A stretch of 33,382 bases of DNA from positions 1-33,382 of the forward strand of contig JAYKJB010000020.1 in the NCBI GenBank assembly GCA_035285325.1. The letters run 5' to 3'. A program made the translations under genes and the position numbers. The DNA is from Candidatus Sericytochromatia bacterium. Its GTDB lineage: Bacteria; Cyanobacteriota; Sericytochromatia; S15B-MN24; JAQBPE01. Under the pieces are notes generated by a model that was not told where the DNA came from, ran no database searches, and saw only the letters and a program-made list of their open reading frames with translations. Shown in pieces: positions 31,818 to 33,382 of the stretch. Position 1 is the stretch's first letter. Each line of letters opens with the position of its first letter.

Positions 31818-33382
31818 GTGGCGGTAGGCACCAAACGTATCCGACTCGGCGAGTTGCTGGTCAAGGCAGGCGTCCTGACCGAGGAGCAGCTCAATGAGGG
31901 CTTGGCGCGGCAGAAAGAGACCAACAAGCCGATCGGCGAAACCCTGATCGATCTCGGTTACGTCAACGAGGAGAAGATCAAGTACGCGCTGGAAATCCAG
32001 TTCGGCGTGAAGCACGTCAACCTGAAGACGGCGCGCATCCCGCCTGAGGTGCTGCGGCTGTTGCCCGAGCAGTTGCTCAAGCAGTACATGATGATTCCCG
32101 TGGCGGTGAATCAGCTGACGGTTGCGCTGGTTGACCCCAACAACATCCTCGCCATCGACGAGATTCGCAAGCGCCTGCGCGGCGTCAACGTGGTGCCGGC
32201 CGTTTGCACCGAGGGCGATTTCTGGGAAACGCTCAAGACGATCCCCAAGGACGTCCCTAGCGCCGGCCCCGCGGCCGGCGAACTCAAGCCGGTGTCGGGT
32301 GCGCAGCTGTCGGAGGTGCTGCCGGTGGGCGACGCCCGCCTGCGCGAGCTGATCGACGCGGCCGCCAAGGGCGGCAGCGAGGCGGCGATCGTGCCGCTGG
32401 TGAATGCCCTGCTGGCGTCGGCGGTGACGCGGCGGGCCAGCATCGTCACCATGGAGCCGATGGAGCACGAGGTGGTGCTGCGTTATCGCATCGACGGCAT
32501 TCTGGTGCGCGAGGCGCCGATACCGGCCCGGGTGGGCCAGGCGATCGCCCAGCGCATCAAGGTCATGGCCGGGCTGAACGTCACCAGCGGCAACCTGCCG
32601 CAGCAGGGCAATCTCTCGCTCAGCGTCGAGCAACGCCCGGTCCGGATGTCCTTTCACACCCTGCCGGCCGCCCACGGCCAGATGCTGACGCTGCGCATCT
32701 TCGATTCGGCCATGCTCGGCCAGCACAGCCTCGAAAGCCTGGTGCTGCATCCCAAGGTGGCAGCCGCACTGCGCCAGCTGGTCACGCGCCCCTCGGGCCT
32801 GGTGCTGTTCGCCGGCCCGCTGGCCGCCGGCAAGACGGTGCTGCTCTACGCCTGCCTGCGGGAGTTGCACGCGCAGGGCGCCTCGATCATCACGCTGGAG
32901 GAGCCGATCGCCGCCGACCTCGACGGCATCACCCAGGTGCCGGTGGCCAGCGAGCCCGGCCCCAACGACCTGGGCGTGCTGGCCGGCGTCAACGCCGCCC
33001 TCGCGCAGGCGCCGCGGGCCGTCATGGTGACCCAGCTGGTCGACGTGAAGGTGGCCCAGCGCCTGGTGCGCGGCGCGCTCGGCGGCACCACCGTGCTGGC
33101 CGGCGTGCACACCACCCAGAGCGTGGTGGTGGAGGCGCGTGAAACCTGGGACACCCCCGCCCGCGTGCTGGCCAACGCGCTGGGCGGTACGGTCACCCAG
33201 CGCCTGGTGCGCCGCCTGTGCACGCACTGCAAGGAGCTGTACACGCCCGAGGACAAGAGCAAGGCCTACTTCGCCCGCTTCAACGGCAGCGGCGAGGTGG
33301 CCCGCGCGAAGGGCTGCGACCAGTGCCACCAGACCGGCTACAGCGGCCAGGTGGGCGTCTACGAGGTGGTGCCCTTCACGCC
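31818..33382 (+). CDS. GspE/PilB-like secretion ATPase with degenerate Walker B (3' end outside window)
   Basis: At least 521 residues, cut by the right edge. GTG 31818 follows GAGGG with an 8-base gap; GTG 31809 is an alternative. An MshEN-like N-terminal domain (LGELLVKAGVLTEEQLNEGL, then LGYVNEEKIKYAL) precedes the GspE core: RYRIDGILV, RIKVMAGLNV, Walker A GPLAAGKT (333-340), Asp-box-like LEEPI, His-box-like HTT (431-433) and the zinc pairs Cys468/Cys471 and Cys500/Cys503. Where GspE/PilB have the Walker B GEIRD, this has TQLVD (405-409), losing the acidic residue. It may bind ATP without normal hydrolysis. It could power or regulate type IV pili or type II secretion; other T4P genes are not in view. 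Confidence 0.9.
   Translation, partial: MAVGTKRIRLGELLVKAGVLTEEQLNEGLARQKETNKPIGETLIDLGYVNEEKIKYALEIQFGVKHVNLKTARIPPEVLRLLPEQLLKQYMMIPVAVNQLTVALVDPNNILAIDEIRKRLRGVNVVPAVCTEGDFWETLKTIPKDVPSAGPAAGELKPVSGAQLSEVLPVGDARLRELIDAAAKGGSEAAIVPLVNALLASAVTRRASIVTMEPMEHEVVLRYRIDGILVREAPIPARVGQAIAQRIKVMAGLNVTSGNLPQQGNLSLSVEQRPVRMSFHTLPAAHGQMLTLRIFDSAMLGQHSLESLVLHPKVAAALRQLVTRPSGLVLFAGPLAAGKTVLLYACLRELHAQGASIITLEEPIAADLDGITQVPVASEPGPNDLGVLAGVNAALAQAPRAVMVTQLVDVKVAQRLVRGALGGTTVLAGVHTTQSVVVEARETWDTPARVLANALGGTVTQRLVRRLCTHCKELYTPEDKSKAYFARFNGSGEVARAKGCDQCHQTGYSGQVGVYEVVPFT

Larger units (their letters stand above)
868..32548. repeat. Dispersed HIP1 octamer GCGATCGC, 20 copies
   Basis: Copies start at 868, 3900, 4423, 5099, 5903, 6048, 9373, 15688, 21869, 23042, 23067, 25559, 26502, 27563, 28171, 28721, 29407, 31178, 31566 and 32541; most extend to GGCGATCGCC. 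They fall in many genes and reading contexts, plus three in intergenic DNA (23042, 23067, 27563). HIP1 is the highly iterated palindrome of many cyanobacteria. It is a genome-wide word, not a gene-level repeat, and is the strongest hint of lineage here. Confidence 0.9.

Noticed and set aside
1-33382. tRNA genes, insertion sequences, integrase, phage or attachment sites.
   Set aside because: No cloverleaf, transposase motif, inverted terminal repeats or att-like duplications were recognised on reading both strands.

Overview
The window is a GC-rich, densely coded bacterial chromosome segment. It holds 28 intact or edge-cut protein genes and a decayed two-gene module. No tRNA, rRNA, CRISPR array, phage or insertion sequence is visible, and no gene-free gap exceeds about 300 bases. 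The octamer GCGATCGC (HIP1, characteristic of many cyanobacterial genomes) occurs 20 times by hand count, usually as GGCGATCGCC. There are no photosynthesis genes. Together with the Sco/PCuAC copper genes for an aerobic oxidase, this suggests a heterotrophic relative of Cyanobacteria (Sericytochromatia / Tanganyikabacteria / Melainabacteria-like). That placement is inference. GTG and TTG starts with good Shine-Dalgarno sequences are common.

Left part (1-8.1 kb): the 5' end of a lipoprotein gene with an octapeptide repeat, then a compact SOS mutagenesis cassette dnaE2 - lexA - imuA - imuB. Matching 16-bp palindromes (GTAGACATTTGTCTGC and GCAGACATTTGTCTGC) lie exactly between the -35 and -10 elements of the dnaE2 and lexA promoters. 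They are the evident LexA operators. DnaE2, ImuA and ImuB would form a translesion mutasome repressed by the adjacent LexA. A HExxH metallopeptidase-like gene and a small lipoprotein follow.

Middle part (8.1-18.2 kb): a minus-strand AAA/DUF4143 ATPase whose promoter is embedded in a 42-bp nested palindrome and may be leaderless; two secreted proteins (one discoidin-like); a zinc-ribbon/LysM membrane protein; a rhodanese; a polyproline EF-hand protein; a CheY receiver fused to a tail resembling the N-terminal domain of type II secretion/pilus ATPases; a glycosyltransferase; and a ZU5-like lipoprotein ending at a clear intrinsic terminator.

Right part (18.2-33.4 kb): YajQ; a Sco-PCuAC copper operon; a phosphodiester glycosidase; a lipid-anchored papain-like peptidase; a YkgJ-like/MiaE pair; a RidA-like enzyme; an LPP20-like protein with a DUF4127 protein; two envelope lipoproteins (one a seven-repeat beta-propeller); a nucleotidyltransferase broken by an in-frame TAG, with a short partner remnant; pyrimidine-nucleoside phosphorylase; and, running off the edge, a GspE/PilB-like ATPase whose Walker B region lacks the usual acidic residues.

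The main leads are the SOS cassette with its own operator type, the CheY/MshEN-like fusion together with the degenerate GspE-like ATPase, the nested-palindrome promoter, and the decayed nucleotidyltransferase module.
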